Origin: Armatimonadota bacterium
Lineage (GTDB): Bacteria; Armatimonadota; Zipacnadia; UBA1398; JAKPQA01
NCBI GenBank assembly: GCA_029547025.1
Contig: JAKPQA010000017.1
Location: forward strand, 1-64,000
Length of the DNA: 64,000 nt
Direction: 5' to 3'
Part shown: positions 1-8,534 of the stretch, in pieces
Layout of the letters: each line of letters begins with the position of its first letter
How positions within the stretch are numbered: the first letter of the stretch is position 1
The notes under the pieces: model-generated
Told to the model about the DNA's origin: nothing
Databases searched by the model: none
What the model saw: only the letters and a program-made list of their open reading frames with translations
Translations under genes and position numbers: made by a program

Positions 1-262
1 CAGAGGTGTATGCCGCATCACCTCTGTAGCCGGGGCTTTAGCCTCGGCTCACAATGGCCTGTAGAGCTACTTCGCGCGAGGCTGAAGCCTCGCCTACGGT
101 TGGGTGTGCGTGGGTGCCGACCCTAAGCCCAATGCCAGAGGCGTATGTCGCATGACCTCTGTAGCCGGGGCTTTAGCCTCGGCTCACAATGGCCTGTAGA
201 GCTACTTCGCGCGAGGCTGAAGCCTCGCCTACGGTTGGGTGTGCGTGGGTGCCGACCCTAAG
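1..262. repeat. Two tandem copies of a 135-bp palindrome-rich repeat
   Basis: Positions 1-127 recur at 136-262 with only a few changes, a period of 135 bp. Each unit holds two small imperfect palindromes of the same style, GGGGCTTTAGCCTC and GAGGCTGAAGCCTC, joined by a spacer that is identical in both copies. The block lies downstream of the stop of the FAD oxidoreductase gene and may run past the left edge. The palindromes resemble REP-type extragenic elements. No gene is visible in 1-281. Confidence 0.9.
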
Positions 263-281
263 TGCGTGCCATTCGTGATTG

Positions 282-2060
282 TCACCGGTTTCCGTGGCTC
301 GGCTCGGCGGCGAACCGGAACACCTGGGACGTGCGACTCCCCCACGTCTCCTCGAGCGTGAACCGCACGCCTTCCACGTTAACGCCAACAGGCACGCGGA
401 CCAGCCGCTGGTGGTTGCGGGTGATGCGCGCATGGGTCTCCCACAGGCCCCGGCGGAGGACATCAATCCGGAAACACCGGGGGAGGACGGGTGGTGGCGC
501 CGTGAGCTGGGCGTCGGCCTGGTGGTAGCTCATGGCAATGATGAGGTCGAGCCCGCTATCCAGCACGAGTCCAACCTGGCCAACGTGACGAGGCTCGACG
601 AAGCACAGCGACACGTGGTCGCCAATGGCACAGGGCCACGAGTTCCGGTCGTCGCCCACGGGGCGGTTGATGCCGGTGAGCAAGGGCGAGGGATCGCCCG
701 TCGACGCTTCGAGACGCGCGGCCCGCGTCAGTTCGGGCAAGTGCTCGGGCACGCCGGGGAGGTAGCAGTCGTCGCGGAGCAGGGCCTGCTGCAGGTCGGG
801 CGCCCGGCCCACCATTCGCGAGGGTCTGACGCCACTGGCGGCGGCCATGGCAGCACAGGTGCCCGCGGCCTGGCCCATGACGGCGCCGGTGCCCATCACC
901 CGCGCTGAGCTCATGGCCGCGTGCGTGAAGCTGGCGCACCGGCCGGCGAACATCAGGTTAGCCACATCTCGCGAGATCAGTGCGCGCAACGGGATCCCAT
1001 AGGGCGAGGGTGTGGGGTGGAACTGGGTCGATGGCTCGCCGATCCGCACGGACCAGAACCCGGCCGGGTGGTGATCATCCATGGCCCATCCGCCGTAGGC
1101 GACGGTATCGATGAACCGGCCCCCGGACTCCAGGTCGCCCTGGGTGACCATGAGTTCCCCCTCGTACCGTCGGCTCTCGCGCTTGGCGGGTAGGAACTGG
1201 ACCCACTCGAGCGCCCAGCAGTCGGCGCCGTGGTCCCCGCGGTTCTTGATGTGGTCCCATACGCCGTAGAGGATCCGCAGCAGCTCATCGCGGAGCGCCT
1301 CGGTGTCGTGGATGCTGTCATGCTCGCCGCCCAGCTCGACCCACCAGTAGCCCATCTCCCACCATCGGTGCCCTCCGGTACCGTACGGCAGCTCGGAATC
1401 GGTCTCGAAGCGATAGGCCCAGGGCGGCGGCTCGAAGGGCTGTGGGCTCTCGTGACGCCGTGCCTGGAACAAACAAGTCATGCCCATGGTCTTCGCATCG
1501 GCCTCTTCGGGCGCGATCGACTCGCCGAACTCGTGCCGCGACTCGCGGCCGACCCGGAAGGCGGCACCGGTCAGGGGCGCCAGAATCGCGTCACCCGAAC
1601 AGTCGATGAACACGTCTGCCTGCACCGTGTGGTGGGTCTCTGTCGTGAGCTGCCATCCAGTGACGCTGCCGATAGCCCCGTGGCGCATCCGGGCATCGAG
1701 CACACTGCAGTTCAGCAGTAGGTCGAGATTCGGCTGGAGCCGCACGGCCTCGTATAGGACGGTATCCCACACCGAGAAACTGCGCTGAGGATTGCGGGCC
1801 AGGTTCTCGAGCCGCAGCTCCTCCAGGATGCCGGTCTCGCGCAGGTTCGGGATGCCCCCGTGCCGGTCGGCGCCACAGATGTGGACCCGGCACTCACTGG
1901 AGGCATTCCCGCCCAGCACGGGCCGGTCATGGAGCAGGGCGACACGAGCACCGTGGCGCGCCGCGGCCAGGGCAGCGCAGATACCCGCCATGCCACCGCC
2001 GACCACACAGACATCGACTCGGTGCAGGCTGTGCCGCAGCGCAACACGTGGCGCGGTCAT
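282..2060 (-). CDS. FAD-dependent oxidoreductase (FAD_oxidored family)
   Basis: The product is about 592 residues. The N-terminus carries the Rossmann dinucleotide-binding motif GGGMAG (residues 21-26) and a following LGGNAS segment, typical of the FAD-dependent oxidoreductase family related to fumarate reductase/succinate dehydrogenase flavoproteins. A late FAGRCAS...GTGAVMGQAAG region is the usual second FAD-binding part of the family. The C-terminal ~130 residues look like an added beta-rich domain. I chose the ATG at 2060, which has a G-rich ribosome site in front, over the GTG at 2069. It starts 22 bp after the helicase stop, so it is probably co-transcribed. The substrate is unknown. 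In related bacteria such proteins often occur with carbohydrate-degradation genes. Confidence 0.85.
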   Translation of the reverse strand: MTAPRVALRHSLHRVDVCVVGGGMAGICAALAAARHGARVALLHDRPVLGGNASSECRVHICGADRHGGIPNLRETGILEELRLENLARNPQRSFSVWDTVLYEAVRLQPNLDLLLNCSVLDARMRHGAIGSVTGWQLTTETHHTVQADVFIDCSGDAILAPLTGAAFRVGRESRHEFGESIAPEEADAKTMGMTCLFQARRHESPQPFEPPPWAYRFETDSELPYGTGGHRWWEMGYWWVELGGEHDSIHDTEALRDELLRILYGVWDHIKNRGDHGADCWALEWVQFLPAKRESRRYEGELMVTQGDLESGGRFIDTVAYGGWAMDDHHPAGFWSVRIGEPSTQFHPTPSPYGIPLRALISRDVANLMFAGRCASFTHAAMSSARVMGTGAVMGQAAGTCAAMAAASGVRPSRMVGRAPDLQQALLRDDCYLPGVPEHLPELTRAARLEASTGDPSPLLTGINRPVGDDRNSWPCAIGDHVSLCFVEPRHVGQVGLVLDSGLDLIIAMSYHQADAQLTAPPPVLPRCFRIDVLRRGLWETHARITRNHQRLVRVPVGVNVEGVRFTLEETWGSRTSQVFRFAAEPSHGNR

Positions 2061-2082
2061 GAGGTGCACCCCCGCGGTCGAG

Positions 2083-4872
2083 CTACGAACGCAGAAAGCG
2101 CTGGACGCGGGCGATCATGCCCGCGGTCTCGCACAGGACCTCGCCACACTGGGGAATCGAAGCCCGGAACCGGCGTCCGTACGGCCGGGACAGGAGCCGT
2201 CGGTCCAGCACCGCGATCACCCCCCGATCTTTCCTCGACCGGATCAGGCGGCCAAAGGCCTGCCGGAACGTGACGATGGCCTGCGGGATGTAGTACTCGC
2301 TCATGGCATCGATGCCTTCGGCCTCCAGCGACTCGCAACGCGCCTGGATGACCGGGTCACTCGGAACGGCGAAGGGGAGCTTGGTCAGGATGACGCACTC
2401 GAGGGAATCCCCCGGCACGTCCACCCCGGCAAAGAAACTACGGGTGGCGAAAAGCACCGAAGCCTTGTCACGGATCAGCTCCGCCTGCAGTGCGGCTCGC
2501 GTGCCGTCGCGGTACTGGCACAAGACGGGAATTCCGGCCGCCGTCAACGGACCCACACAAGCCTCATAGGCCCGCTCCAGCACGCTCCTCGCGGTGAACA
2601 GCACCAGACCGCGGCCTTGACTCGCGACCAGCAGGTCGATGATGGCCCGCACTGTGTAGCTCAACCACTCATCCTCAGTTGGCAGGGGGGCGTCCGTCGG
2701 AACGGCCAGAATGGCCTGATTGGGGTAATCGAAACTCGACGGGAACACCTCGCAGGCGAGACGCCCCTGGCCGAGACGGTCCAGGCCCAGCCGTTGCCGG
2801 AAGAACCCGGCATCTCCCTCCACCGTTAGTGTAGCCGAGGTCAGCACCACCGTCTTCATCTCAGCGAGGATCCCGTCGGCCAGAAGAGGACCCACGTCGA
2901 TGGGCGCGGCGTGGAGCTCGACATCGCCCCGTTCGACGTCGGCCCAGTACACGTACCCCCCGTCCTCCTGTGCGACAATGATCTCGACCGCCGAAGCCAT
3001 CTCCTGGAGCGAGTCGGCCAGTCCCTGCAACTCGTTGGCATAGCCCTGTGCATCGGCCACATCGAGCTCGTCACCGGCCTCCTCGAAGCGCTTCGCCAGG
3101 CCCCGGGCTTGCCCGGACACGAGACGCAGTTCGCCCGCCAGGTCCACGGCCGCCTCGGCGAACGCCGACCCCGCCTCCCCGGCGAACGACTCTGGCTTCA
3201 GCCTCATGCGCGAGGCCTCCTCGCGGCCCGTGAGCTCCCGGGTCAGTTCCGAGGCGAGGTCAACCAGGGCGCGTGAAGACGCCGCCGCGGCCTCGACGGA
3301 CGACAGCAGCTCGCCCAGAACAGTGGGATCGATCTGATTCGCCAAAGCCTCCGGGCTCCGCTGGACGTCGGCCTCGAGCCGATGAAGCAGAGCCAGGGGA
3401 TCGCCGCGGTGCCCGAGCCGATTGAGCACGCGCTGGCACTGGCGTGCCGAGAAGGTCAGGCCCAGGAACTCCGTGCACACGTCCTCGACCAGGTGGGCCT
3501 CATCGAAGACCAATCGCGAAAAGGGGGGCAGGACCCCAGTGGACGGCCCAGCGGCGAAGAGCAGCGCGTGATTCAGGATCAGCAGGTCGCTGGCCAGTGC
3601 GACTCGCCGAAGCCGCTCGACCGCGCAGGCCGCGTTGTAGCGGCAGGCCCGGCGGTGGCAGGTCTCACCGTCCGACCGGAGGGCCGCCGCGAAGTGCTCC
3701 CCCGCCGCCAGCCCCCCACCGCGAGCCTCCCCCACCGAAGACAGGTCCCTGTTGGACGAGAGACACGCCCACGCCAGTGTCTTCAGGGCGGCCAGCCGGT
3801 CCTCCGTGAGCATCGAGTTCCGCGCCCGCTCGTAAGCCTCGGCGAACTTCCGGGCGCAGACGTAGTTCTCGCGGCCCTTGACCACCGTCGCGCGAAAGGG
3901 GAAGCCCAGAACCTTCTCGAGGAAGGGAATGTCCTTCCGAACCAGCTGCTCTTGCAGGTTCTTGGTGGCCGTCGAAACCGCCACCCGCTGCCCGGTCCGA
4001 CTCGCCCAGAGCAGGGCGGGTATGAGATAGGCCAGCGACTTGCCAACACCCGTGCCCGCCTCCACAAGGAGCACCTCGTCATCGAGGAACGCCCGGGTGA
4101 CGCGCTCGGCCATGGCGATCTGCTCGGGCCGGTGCTCATAGTCCGGGTGCAGCTCCGCGACTCGGCCGCCGGGGCTGAGCAGTTCCCTGACCTCATCGGG
4201 GCGCGGCGGCGCCTGATTCGCGGGCCGCTCGATGCGCGGCAGATCCCACGGCTGGCGGAGCAAAACGGTCACGCGGTTCGCCGGCGTAAGAGCGGTTCTC
4301 TGGCCACCCACAGCGCGGGCGATGACGTCTCGGAAGGGGGCGAACCCGGGCCACACCAACACATCGGCGTTGTCCCGGCACTCCTCCAGCAGCAGAGGAG
4401 GAAGCTGCCCAACGGTATCAGCCATCAGCGGCAGAACCTGGGCTAACAGCTCCGCGGCTGGCTGGGCGCGCCGGATCAGGCGGGTTCTCAAGCCCAGGGC
4501 CAACGCGACCTCTCGGAGCGACGGGTCGAAGTGCCCGGGGCAAACGAATGCCCCCACGTGCGTCAGGTCGCAAAGCCGTGTCGAGCCGTCACCAAAGCGA
4601 CTCAAAGCATCGGCGAGCTGAGCCACCACGGCCTCGCCGACGCCATACACAACGACCAGCGACCCACGGGCAAGCTCAGCAAGCTGCCGTAGGGCCTGTT
4701 CCGGTGCAAGCCCTCGGGCAAGCTCAGCGTCCGTCAGCAGCATGCGACGCCACGTGGTGGCATCGATGGGGCCGCCGTCGCGGATCACTGCTGAGAACTG
4801 GAGAGTGCCGTCGACGTCTGGCCCAACGCGGGTTCCGGCGAGTTCCACCAACGCGGAACGATGGCCGCGCAC
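2083..4872 (-). CDS. DinG/XPD-family DNA helicase with a degenerate N-terminal exonuclease domain
   Basis: This is a superfamily 2 ATP-dependent 5'-3' DNA helicase of the DinG type, about 929 residues. Walker A (EAGTGVGKS) lies near residue 270 and the DEAH box near 456. The motif VI region QAFGRLIRS is near 870. Four cysteines (YVCARK near 337, then TCHRRAC and AAC at 403-415) fit the XPD-type iron-sulfur cluster. The first ~200 residues align in layout with the DnaQ-like exonuclease fused to DinG in Firmicutes, but the acidic and HN..FD catalytic motifs are gone. The only in-frame standard start is the GTG at 4872, which lacks a good ribosome site. A strong GGAGG sits before an in-frame ATC at 4905. 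Likely role: unwinding repair or R-loop intermediates. Confidence 0.9.
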   Translation of the reverse strand: MRGHRSALVELAGTRVGPDVDGTLQFSAVIRDGGPIDATTWRRMLLTDAELARGLAPEQALRQLAELARGSLVVVYGVGEAVVAQLADALSRFGDGSTRLCDLTHVGAFVCPGHFDPSLREVALALGLRTRLIRRAQPAAELLAQVLPLMADTVGQLPPLLLEECRDNADVLVWPGFAPFRDVIARAVGGQRTALTPANRVTVLLRQPWDLPRIERPANQAPPRPDEVRELLSPGGRVAELHPDYEHRPEQIAMAERVTRAFLDDEVLLVEAGTGVGKSLAYLIPALLWASRTGQRVAVSTATKNLQEQLVRKDIPFLEKVLGFPFRATVVKGRENYVCARKFAEAYERARNSMLTEDRLAALKTLAWACLSSNRDLSSVGEARGGGLAAGEHFAAALRSDGETCHRRACRYNAACAVERLRRVALASDLLILNHALLFAAGPSTGVLPPFSRLVFDEAHLVEDVCTEFLGLTFSARQCQRVLNRLGHRGDPLALLHRLEADVQRSPEALANQIDPTVLGELLSSVEAAAASSRALVDLASELTRELTGREEASRMRLKPESFAGEAGSAFAEAAVDLAGELRLVSGQARGLAKRFEEAGDELDVADAQGYANELQGLADSLQEMASAVEIIVAQEDGGYVYWADVERGDVELHAAPIDVGPLLADGILAEMKTVVLTSATLTVEGDAGFFRQRLGLDRLGQGRLACEVFPSSFDYPNQAILAVPTDAPLPTEDEWLSYTVRAIIDLLVASQGRGLVLFTARSVLERAYEACVGPLTAAGIPVLCQYRDGTRAALQAELIRDKASVLFATRSFFAGVDVPGDSLECVILTKLPFAVPSDPVIQARCESLEAEGIDAMSEYYIPQAIVTFRQAFGRLIRSRKDRGVIAVLDRRLLSRPYGRRFRASIPQCGEVLCETAGMIARVQRFLRS

Positions 4873-5021
4873 GCACGTGATCGCGCCGACGGTAGTGAAG
4901 TCGATACCGGTCCTCCGCGCAGGGGGAAAGCGAGTTGGTCAGACCAGGTTCCGCCCTGAAGACATACTACCAGAGCCGCCGAACGAGGGGGTCGGCGGAT
5001 ACCCCATTCGTCGCGAGAACC

Positions 5022-5456
5022 TCACGATAGCGACGAGATCGTGTCCGAGATGCACCGGATGTGCTGGGCAACGACCTCCGGTGTCCAGTCGTCTCGCCGC
5101 ACTTGCTCGACGTCGAGCCCATTGGTGCGGGACTCCGCCCCGATCACCTCGAGCATCTTCGCCTTGATGACCGTCAAATGCTCCTTGCCGCCGCCTCGAG
5201 TGATGTAGCTCTCCTTGTTCAGCGTCCCGACGACTAGAACCCGGGTCCCGATCCTCACATGGTCGTACGCCCACTTGGCCAGGTCTCCCCAGGAGTCCAC
5301 CAGGAACAGGTCCGAGACGGCGACTCCATCGGGACGCGTGAACGGTCGGTCCACCTGAAGGCTGAACTCCGCTTTGAGCTGCCCAGAGGTCTTGGGGCGG
5401 AGTGTAGCCTCTTTGGTCGAGATACCCGTGAGCACCACAAAGTTCAGGTCTGCCAC
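5022..5456 (-). CDS. Single-stranded DNA-binding protein family (OB fold)
   Basis: This 144-residue protein has the look of an SSB OB-fold. It opens MADLNFVVLTG, has alternating beta strands, and carries the segment D.WGDLAKWAYDHVRIGTRVLV..G, which matches the conserved strand 4-5 region of SSB (W....A......G..V.V.G.L). The acidic flexible tail with a DDIPF-like tip, which bacterial SSB uses to recruit partners, is absent. It may therefore be an accessory SSB rather than the essential copy. The start is GTG with AGGAA just upstream. It precedes the DinG-like helicase gene on the same strand by about 150 bp, a sensible functional pairing. Confidence 0.75.
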   Translation of the reverse strand: MADLNFVVLTGISTKEATLRPKTSGQLKAEFSLQVDRPFTRPDGVAVSDLFLVDSWGDLAKWAYDHVRIGTRVLVVGTLNKESYITRGGGKEHLTVIKAKMLEVIGAESRTNGLDVEQVRRDDWTPEVVAQHIRCISDTISSLS

Positions 5457-5672
5457 CGGTTCCTAAGCCTCCACTCCTGCCACGACCCACCCAACTACAA
5501 ACAAACTGGGAGCCAACCGTGCATCAAGCTCTCCCAGCTGCGAGAGTGTTGCCGCAACCCCACCTGACGGAACGACGAAAAGCCGCACTGTTTCAGTTTG
5601 GACACGACTTGCTATCCGTATTAGGTCCTAGACCCCACAGATTCCTTCGTCGAATCGTGAATCCTGCTGCCC

Positions 5673-6686
5673 CTACTCACCATCCATCCGCACAATGACC
5701 TTGGTGCACCCGTCGCTGCGGTCACAAAACATACGGAACCCGTCGGCAATCGTCTCGAGCGTCACCCGGTGACTCACCACGGCCAGTGGGTCCAGACGCC
5801 CCTGTGCGAACAGCGTCGATGCCAGTTCCACATGGGAAGGGAAGAAATACCACGAACCCTGCACCCGAATATCGCGCCGGATCAGATCCTCGGACACATT
5901 GATGCTCAGTCCCGATGCGTTCTCCCCAACGAACACAATCCGGCCACCGGGCGCCACCGCGCCGAACGTGGCCCGTTGTGCTTCTGGAACACCCGTGCAC
6001 TCGACGACACAGGGCGCGCCCTCGGGCCCGGTGATCTCACGGATGCGGGCGCCAAGATCTCCCTCGGTGGGATCCAGGCTCGCCTGGGCCCCCACGCGCA
6101 CACCCGCTTCGCGGCGGTAGGCCAGGGGCTCGATGTGAAGCGGACGGCCCCCCATCGCCCGGACACACTGCACGGCGTTCAGCCCGATCGGCCCGCCGCC
6201 GAAGACGACGACCCACTCGTCGGCGAGCACCTGGGCGGACTCCACGGCCTTCAGAGGTGTGCAAAGGCAGTCCGACAGGACACATCCGCGCTCGAGTCCG
6301 ATGCCGGGGGCGATGGGCAAGACGTTGCTCTCGGGCGCCACCAGGTACTGACCAAAGCCCCCACCCACGCCGCCTTGGCGATGGGAGCACCGTGTATACT
6401 CCCGGCGCTGGCAGTACCCGCAGGTCCCACACCCGATGACGTCGTAGACGAGAACCTCCTCTCCCACCTGGCGGCGTGTCACTCCCTCGCCGACCTCGAC
6501 GATCGTGCCGGCGGCCTCGTGCCCGTGGATACCTGGCTTGGCGCCGGGCGACTTCCAGAGCCCCTGATCGGACCCGCAGATCGCCGACCACACGACCCGC
6601 ACCTTCACCGCGCCCGGCCGCACCCGAGGCTCCGGCACCTCCTCGATGACAATCCGGTGCTGATCCACAAACTGAGCTGCCCTCAC
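5673..6686 (-). CDS. Zinc-dependent medium-chain alcohol/polyol dehydrogenase
   Basis: This is a 337-residue MDR-family NAD(P)-dependent dehydrogenase. The catalytic zinc ligands fit Cys37 (ICGSD) and His56-Glu57 (GHE). The structural zinc loop has Cys86, 89, 92 and 100 (CGTCGYC then C). A Rossmann GGGPIG motif follows near residue 167. The family covers threonine, sorbitol and related polyol dehydrogenases, and the substrate cannot be told here. The start is GTG with GGGAGGA upstream. It stands alone between the terminator of the pilin-like gene upstream and the SSB-like gene downstream. Confidence 0.88.
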   Translation of the reverse strand: MRAAQFVDQHRIVIEEVPEPRVRPGAVKVRVVWSAICGSDQGLWKSPGAKPGIHGHEAAGTIVEVGEGVTRRQVGEEVLVYDVIGCGTCGYCQRREYTRCSHRQGGVGGGFGQYLVAPESNVLPIAPGIGLERGCVLSDCLCTPLKAVESAQVLADEWVVVFGGGPIGLNAVQCVRAMGGRPLHIEPLAYRREAGVRVGAQASLDPTEGDLGARIREITGPEGAPCVVECTGVPEAQRATFGAVAPGGRIVFVGENASGLSINVSEDLIRRDIRVQGSWYFFPSHVELASTLFAQGRLDPLAVVSHRVTLETIADGFRMFCDRSDGCTKVIVRMDGE

Positions 6687-6710
6687 GTTGCGTCCTCCCT
6701 GAAAACAACA

Positions 6711-6740
6711 GCGCGCGACGCCCCTAGGGACGCCGCGCGC
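6711..6740 (-). terminator. Intrinsic terminator after pilin-like gene
   Basis: Read on the minus strand, a 30-nt hairpin with arms GCGCGCGGCGTCCCT and AGGGGCGTCGCGCGC (two mismatched positions) is followed at once by TGTTGTTTTC. It lies 25 bp past the stop of the pilin-like gene at 6766 and just upstream of the dehydrogenase ribosome site, so it should separate the two transcripts. Confidence 0.8.
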
Positions 6741-6765
6741 CGGTCAGGCCGATCGCCAGCTGACC

Positions 6766-7488
6766 CTAGTAGGGCGGCGGGGTGATATTCGTGGTCAGCT
6801 GCACATTGTAGTTGGTATCGCGGGGCTCCAGCTGGGCCGCGTAGATCTGACCCCAACGCATGTTGAGCAGTGTGTCGTTCTTGACGTGTCCGTCCGCATA
6901 CAGGAAGTTCGCGCGGTTATTGTGCCAGTGGGTCCGGCGGAAGTACTGGTTGGCAACCCACGTGATATCGCGGGACCAAATGGCATCATGCGAGTCCACC
7001 CATTGGTTCTGGCTGTCCCACATCACCAGGGCTTTAGCGGGCTCGATGAGGTCGCCATCCGTCACCGTGCAGACGACCGGATAGCTGCCCGAACGGTCCA
7101 CATAACTGGCACACGCAATGTAGTTGTAGGCATAGCTAACCCGGTCGTTATTGCGCCAGTTAACCCACCAGCCTCGATTGCGGCCCGTGGGACACACATA
7201 CAACTCGGCCGATCGCTCATAGTTCCACAGCACGTTGCTGATCCAGCCCGGCCAGCCGGGATCCACGTACGTCGCGTTCCACTGCGTGGTATCCCGAGTC
7301 GGGAATGTGCCGTCATGATCCGCCAGATACTGCTGAAGGGAGAGGCCTATCTGCTTGAGGTTGCTCTCACAGGTCGTCTGCTTCGCCTTCTCCCTGGCCT
7401 TCGCGAAGACCGGGAAGAGAATAGCGATAAGAACCGCGATGATCGCGATGACGACGAGCAACTCGACCAGGGTAAATCCCTTTTTCAC
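6766..7488 (-). CDS. Type IV pilin-like / DUF1559-type secreted protein 1
   Basis: This 240-residue protein has a class III prepilin signal. MKKG|FTLVE gives cleavage after Gly4 and the conserved Glu at mature position 5. A ~20-residue hydrophobic helix follows, then [14 protein letters not shown] and a first conserved Cys with NLKQIG. Near the C-terminus is the H......DGH motif ([13 protein letters not shown]), the hallmark of the H-X9-DG pseudopilin group abundant in Planctomycetota and Armatimonadota. The body is rich in Trp and Tyr and the chain ends PPPY. It should be exported through the inner membrane, processed by prepilin peptidase and probably assembled or displayed. The exact role of these paralogues is not known. 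Confidence 0.9.
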   Translation of the reverse strand: MKKGFTLVELLVVIAIIAVLIAILFPVFAKAREKAKQTTCESNLKQIGLSLQQYLADHDGTFPTRDTTQWNATYVDPGWPGWISNVLWNYERSAELYVCPTGRNRGWWVNWRNNDRVSYAYNYIACASYVDRSGSYPVVCTVTDGDLIEPAKALVMWDSQNQWVDSHDAIWSRDITWVANQYFRRTHWHNNRANFLYADGHVKNDTLLNMRWGQIYAAQLEPRDTNYNVQLTTNITPPPY

Positions 7489-7612
7489 GTCCCGTCACCT
7501 CATCAGGCGTGGCTGTTGGTGGGCCGCGACGCCGGGCGCCACGCGCCCGTCAACCGACCCGGCTAGGAGGGCTCTCACCCCCTCCTGTGTCGCCTCCATC
7601 GCCCACCCCACT

Positions 7613-8314
7613 TCAGTAAGGCGGGTTCACCATGGCCTGAGTTACCGGGCGTCCCCAGTCCGGGTGATTCAGGCCCACATACCTGGAGTTCCAGATCTGA
7701 TCCCACGTCACCTGGGACCATTTCATGGCCTTCGCGTGCCCGTCGCTGAACAGGTAGTTGTTGACGCCGTTGTGCCACGAGGTGTTGCGGAAGGTATCGT
7801 TGAGGAACCAGGCCACGTCCCGGCTCCAAATCGACATGAACGAATCGGCCCACGGGTTGGAGCTGTCCCACATCACCAGAAACTTCACAGGCTGGTAGAT
7901 CGACTGCTCGGATTCGCCGTAAAGGCCCACATAGTTATAGCCGTAACTGATGGGCTTCAGGTTGTTCCGCCAGTTGTTGAACATGCCATTGGAGCGCGTC
8001 GGGCAGTGATAGATCTCCGGGCTTCGCTCGTACGGCTCGAGAGGCGCGTTGATGATCCATCCGGGGTACGTGCAGTTGTAACGAAAGGCCCGGGCGTCGT
8101 TGGGGCTGAGCGGGTCGTTCTGTGGCCACCGGCCCCCGCTGTCCGCCGTGTATTGCTCGAGCGCCATTCCGATCTGCTTGAGGTTGTTCAGGCACGAGGT
8201 CTGCCGGGCCTTCTCCCGCACCCGGGCGAACACGGGAAACAGGATGGCCACGAGGATGGCAATAATCGCCACCACCACGAGTAGTTCGACCAGCGTGAAC
8301 CCGCGCCTCGCCAT
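7613..8314 (-). CDS. Type IV pilin-like / DUF1559-type secreted protein 2
   Basis: This 233-residue paralogue of the next gene downstream has [10 protein letters not shown] with cleavage after Gly5 and Glu at mature position 5. It also has [28 protein letters not shown] and a C-terminal [15 protein letters not shown] motif. The chain ends NPPY, like its neighbour's PPPY. I chose the ATG at 8314 because an AGGGGG ribosome site precedes it and the resulting leader is short and basic. An upstream in-frame GTG at 8344 would add ten residues before the leader. The pair lies in tandem with a 124-bp gap and very similar layout, so a local duplication is likely. Confidence 0.9.
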   Translation of the reverse strand: MARRGFTLVELLVVVAIIAILVAILFPVFARVREKARQTSCLNNLKQIGMALEQYTADSGGRWPQNDPLSPNDARAFRYNCTYPGWIINAPLEPYERSPEIYHCPTRSNGMFNNWRNNLKPISYGYNYVGLYGESEQSIYQPVKFLVMWDSSNPWADSFMSIWSRDVAWFLNDTFRNTSWHNGVNNYLFSDGHAKAMKWSQVTWDQIWNSRYVGLNHPDWGRPVTQAMVNPPY

Positions 8315-8534
8315 GGCAGAAACCCCCTGGTCTCGCACGACCACCCGCCGACAACCATGCCAAAACGCGACTGGACCGGATCCCCGGCCAGCCGAGTGCC
8401 GCTCCGCGTCGGCGCAGAGCTGTTGCCGTGTTCGTCGCCTCTGCGCTGTCGACCTCCGTCCGGCGCAGTACGATGCGACATCTCATTGCCCGTGCTTTCG
8501 CGCTCGGCGGCGAGTCACCTCCCTCCGAACGCAC

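Noticed and set aside
1-262. The tandem repeat as a CRISPR array
   Set aside because: The whole 135-bp unit is repeated, including the part that would be the spacer, and there are no unique spacers or cas genes.
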